Source of the DNA: Glaciecola sp964195425
GTDB taxonomy: Bacteria; Pseudomonadota; Gammaproteobacteria; Enterobacterales; Alteromonadaceae
DNA: 64,000 nucleotides
Assembly: GCA_964195425.1 (NCBI GenBank)
Contig: CAXMOM010000011.1
Span: 42,013-106,012, forward strand
Direction: 5' to 3'
Below, piece by piece: positions 61,367-64,000 of this stretch. A program made the translations under genes and the position numbers. Positions within the stretch are counted from its first letter, which is position 1, and each line of letters begins with the position of its first letter. The notes under the pieces were generated by a model, which worked only from the letters and a program-made list of their open reading frames with translations, was not told the DNA's origin and ran no database searches.

Positions 61367-61608
61367 CAATACACCCTCAAAACACTAAATTTTTTCGAAG
61401 GTGAATAGTACTTGATCATGGTCAAAAAAAATAGGCTTGTATCACCCAATTAGTATGAAAATTAATGCTTACTTGTTAAAACCATTCAGTTTGTAGATAA
61501 CGAGGTGTTAATTCACAAGCCATATTTGTATACTCATGTTTACAGATATAAAAAAACACATAAAATAATCGCTAAGCCAATGATAGATAACCATAAAAAG
61601 GAATCTCA

Positions 61609-63431
61609 GTGGGCAATATAACGCTTTCATTAGTGCTTGTAGGTCTTTTTTCAATCGCCTGCCAACTGTTTGCTTTTAAAATAAAAATTCCTGCAATTTT
61701 ACCCCTTTTATTGGTTGGTATTGTAGTTGGCCCTGTGACCGGTTTAATAAACGCCGACAACCTTTTTGGTGATTTACTTTTCCCAATTGTATCGTTGTGC
61801 GTTGCCATCATTTTATTTGAAGGCGCTTTAACGCTACGATTTAAAGAAATCAGCGGTCATGGTCCCATGGTAAGAAATTTGTGCACCTTAGGCCCATTAG
61901 CCACTATTATGGTGGTTGCCCCAAGCGCTCACTATGCCCTTGGCATACCGTGGGAATTATCCTTCTTGTTTGCGGCACTTATCACAGTTACCGGACCAAC
62001 GGTCATTGTGCCTATGCTGCGAACGGTTCGCCCTAGTGCAAAAATTTCGAACATATTACGCTGGGAAGGAATTATCATTGACCCAATTGGCGCATTGTTG
62101 GCGGTGATTGTTTTTGAATACATTGTGTCCTCGCAAAATGCCCTAGGCCATTCAGCCATTGCGTTTTTGGCTACCGTAGGTGTTGGTGCCCTGCTTGGCG
62201 CAGCAAGTGGTTATTTACTTGGATTAGCCATGCGCCATAAATGGATACCCCATTACTTGTTAAACACCGCTGTACTAACCATTATGTTAGGCGTGTTTGC
62301 CATTTCTAACATGCTAGCGCATGAATCAGGATTAATTACGGTTACCATAATGGGCATGTGGCTTGCCAATATGAAAGATGTTGACGTAGACGACGTACTT
62401 GAATTTAAGGAGACCCTAAGCGTTTTATTGATTTCGGGTTTATTTATATTACTCGCATCAAGAATAGATATGAGTGCCTTATCACAAATAGGATGGCAGG
62501 CAGCGATAGTATTAGGCGTTATTATGTGTGTGGCAAGGCCAATTTCTGTCCTTATTTCGTCTATAGGCAGCAAGCTTAGCTGGCAAGAGCTATCGTTATT
62601 AAGCTGGATTGCGCCGCGAGGCATAGTAGCAGCGGCTGTATCGGCACTGTTTTCACTTAAGTTAGAGGCGGTGAACTATCCGCAGGTAGAATTGCTTGTG
62701 CCAATGGTGTTTTTAGTTATTATTGCGACCGTCGTTTTCCAAAGTCTTACATCAGCAAAAGTCGCTGGCTGGCTTAATATGAGAGCCCCTGAGCCCACCG
62801 CTTATTAATTTTTGGCGGAGGCCAATTTAGCCGTGAATTTGCAAAAGAATTGCAAAACCATAATGTACCGGTTTGTTTAGCTGATACCAACTGGGACACT
62901 ATTAGCCTTGCACGAATGGATGGTATCCCAAATTATTTTGGCAACCCTATTTCTGAACATGCATCTAGACATTTAGAGATCTCGCTGTTTGGTAAAGTGC
63001 TTGTTATGTCACCCTATAAACAACTAAACCCTTTAGTGACTTTTCATTTTGAACATGCCTTAGGCAAAGGCACAGTATTAGCACTTAGCGACAACGAACG
63101 GTCAAAAAGCCCAAGTCATCAAGTATCTGCTGATTACCATAAAAAACTAAGCTTATTTAGCGAAGAAGCCACATACGGACGCTTAGTGTCGCATATAAAC
63201 AAAGGGAGCGTTGTGAAAACAACCAAGCTGTCAGAAAGCTTCACTTATACCGATTATCAGGATCAATACGATAAACGCTTGCTTCCTTTGTGTGCTATTT
63301 TGCCCGACGGTAAAGTAGAAATATTTAACTCGTTAACACCCATTAAGCCTAAAGCAAACTGGAAGATAGTAAGCCTGATTATTAACACTAATAACGCTGC
63401 TGAAGATGTAGTGGAAATAGGCAATAAATAA
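61609..63431 (+). pseudogene. CPA1-type cation/proton antiporter with TrkA-N-like domain, split by a frameshift
   Basis: The first frame (61609-62808, GTG start with AAGGA upstream, 399 codons) encodes about 12 helices: AILPLLLVGIVVGPVTGLI, LFEGALTLRFKEI, TVTGPTVIVPMLRTVRP and WEGIIIDPIGALLAVIVFEY with the ion-binding Asp. It stops at AEPT-like ...PTAY. One base short, the next frame continues from 62802 LLIFGGGQFSREFAKELQ and NHNVPVCLADTNWD, a Rossmann TrkA-N-like fold, to 63431. A single-base deletion in GC-TTATTA separates the two. The membrane part might still function alone. Confidence 0.85.
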
Positions 63432-63438
63432 TCATCAT

Positions 63439-63474
63439 AAAAAAGCCCCAAAGCTTCTGCGGTCAGGACTTTTT
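63439..63474. terminator. Weak hairpin terminator between antiporter and dctM remnant
   Basis: AAAAAGCCC and GGACTTTTT can pair with one mismatch around a 17-base loop, between convergent frames. Confidence 0.45.
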
Positions 63475-63495
63475 AGTATAAGCAAACAAATCTAA

Positions 63496-63743
63496 CTATT
63501 CGATTAGACCAACAAGTCTTGGTAATAATTCGCTTATCTGCGGTACTAAAGTAACCAATAATAAACAGACAAACATTGCCCCGTAGAGCGGCAACAGTGG
63601 TTTAGTAACATCGCCAATACTCTTTTTACCAATACTACAGCCCACAAATAGTAAACTGCCAACGTGCACAAACCAATCGACAGATTGAGGATAATCATTA
63701 TACCAAAGTGCACAGGAGACATGTCCATTTCGGCCATAACAGG
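63496..63743 (-). pseudogene. TRAP transporter large permease DctM, C-terminal remnant
   Basis: Two frames together give the DctM end: PVMAEMDMSPVHFGIM and ILNLSIGLCT in one, then VGSLLFVGCSIGKKSIGDV, TKPLLPLYGAMFVCLLLVTL and SELLPRLVGLIE in the other. A small deletion where DctM proteins have TPPVG shifts the frame. The upstream side is cut by an IS3-family end at about 63745. The transporter would have imported dicarboxylates or similar acids with Na+. Confidence 0.85.
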
Positions 63744-63744
63744 G

Positions 63745-64000
63745 TGTTCTGGTCAAGTCCAACCGGACACATTCCTAAAGGAATTCTCATACTCAATGGG
63801 TGATTGATCGCCGTTCGACGAATGCAACCGCTCCAGATTGTAATATTTTACATACGCAGCACATCTTGCGTCATATGTTCTCGTGTTGGTTGCGCTACTT
63901 TGAACGACCAATCATGTTTTAAACTGCCAAAAACCTTTCAACTACCGCGTTATCCCAACACGCGCCTACATCACCCATGCTAGACCGCCAATTAAGCCGC
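63745..64000 (-). mobile_element. IS3-family insertion sequence, 3' end, continuing beyond the window
   Basis: The reverse strand encodes the C-terminal part of a transposase OrfB: MGDVGACWDNAVVERFFGSL with the catalytic Glu, KHDWSFKVAQPTREHM, then after a one-base loss near 63850 YYNLERLHSSNGDQSPIEYE and VSGWT, stopping at 63753. TGTTCTGGTCAAGTCC at 63745 is the probable terminal repeat. It differs from the element at 49.6-50.9 kb. It cut into dctM. Confidence 0.85.

Overview
The window reads as the chromosome of a marine gammaproteobacterium, most likely an Alteromonadales member (Alteromonadaceae-like; this is inferred from gene content, without any database search). The sequence is AT-leaning. 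It carries the gammaproteobacterial apt-dnaX-ybaB-recR-htpG-adk block, a hisG-to-hisIE operon with a leader peptide, fadIJ, IbpA, DUF3379 and DUF6482 proteins, and several Na+-linked transporters (PutP, a multi-subunit Mrp antiporter, a CPA1 antiporter, a TRAP permease remnant). No rRNA, tRNA or CRISPR was seen.

Layout. 1-4.9 kb: the 3' part of an M16 insulinase-like peptidase, converging on fadIJ; a FadR-like palindrome lies upstream of fadI. 5.4-14.2 kb: a MoxR/DUF58/DUF4381/BatA/BatB-TPR/BatD operon, followed by an ECF sigma factor and its DUF3379 anti-sigma partner. 14.3-17.1 kb: putP and an EAL-HDOD protein. 17.3-22.9 kb: sulfate activation genes in the order cysD-C-Q-N plus an SLC13-type permease. 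23-24.1 kb: an acyl-CoA thioesterase whose last 32 codons are cut off by a stop lying in a perfect palindrome, then a his leader peptide and attenuator. 24.2-31.4 kb: hisGDCBHAF-IE. 31.4-32.1 kb: ibpA with a sigma-32-like promoter and a ROSE-like RNA thermometer.

The most unusual region is 32.3-40.0 kb. A GGDEF (diguanylate cyclase) gene is split into two halves by a 6775-bp insertion (32902-39676). The insertion has about 76-bp imperfect terminal inverted repeats starting TGT and a 5-bp target duplication (ATATC). It carries a secreted NIPSNAP protein, a membrane-anchored serine hydrolase and a stand-alone SecA-like ATPase lacking the C-terminal zinc finger. No transposase is visible inside it. 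The split host gene has since acquired a frameshift and a deletion, so the insertion looks old.

40.3-49.5 kb: galM, then an Mrp-type cation/proton antiporter operon in the order E-F-G-(MrpA C-terminal part)-B-C-D-D-x-D, then a small lipoprotein. 49.6-52.3 kb: a graveyard holding a decayed IS3-family element, a truncated membrane-protein start, a PEP-CTERM-like C-terminus and other coding-like scraps. 52.4-54.2 kb: a TauE/SafE permease, DUF2244 and DUF6482. 54.3-61.4 kb: the adk-htpG-recR-ybaB-dnaX-apt block (dnaX has a predicted -1 frameshift site) and a 42-residue membrane microprotein. 61.6-64 kb: a cation/proton antiporter split by a one-base frameshift, a TRAP DctM remnant, and a second broken IS3-family transposase at the right edge.

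Physiology implied: fatty-acid beta-oxidation, histidine and PAPS synthesis, Na+/H+ homeostasis, and heat-shock chaperones (IbpA, HtpG) with separate heat-responsive controls. At least four genes are broken or truncated: the GGDEF gene, the thioesterase tail, the CPA1 antiporter and DctM.
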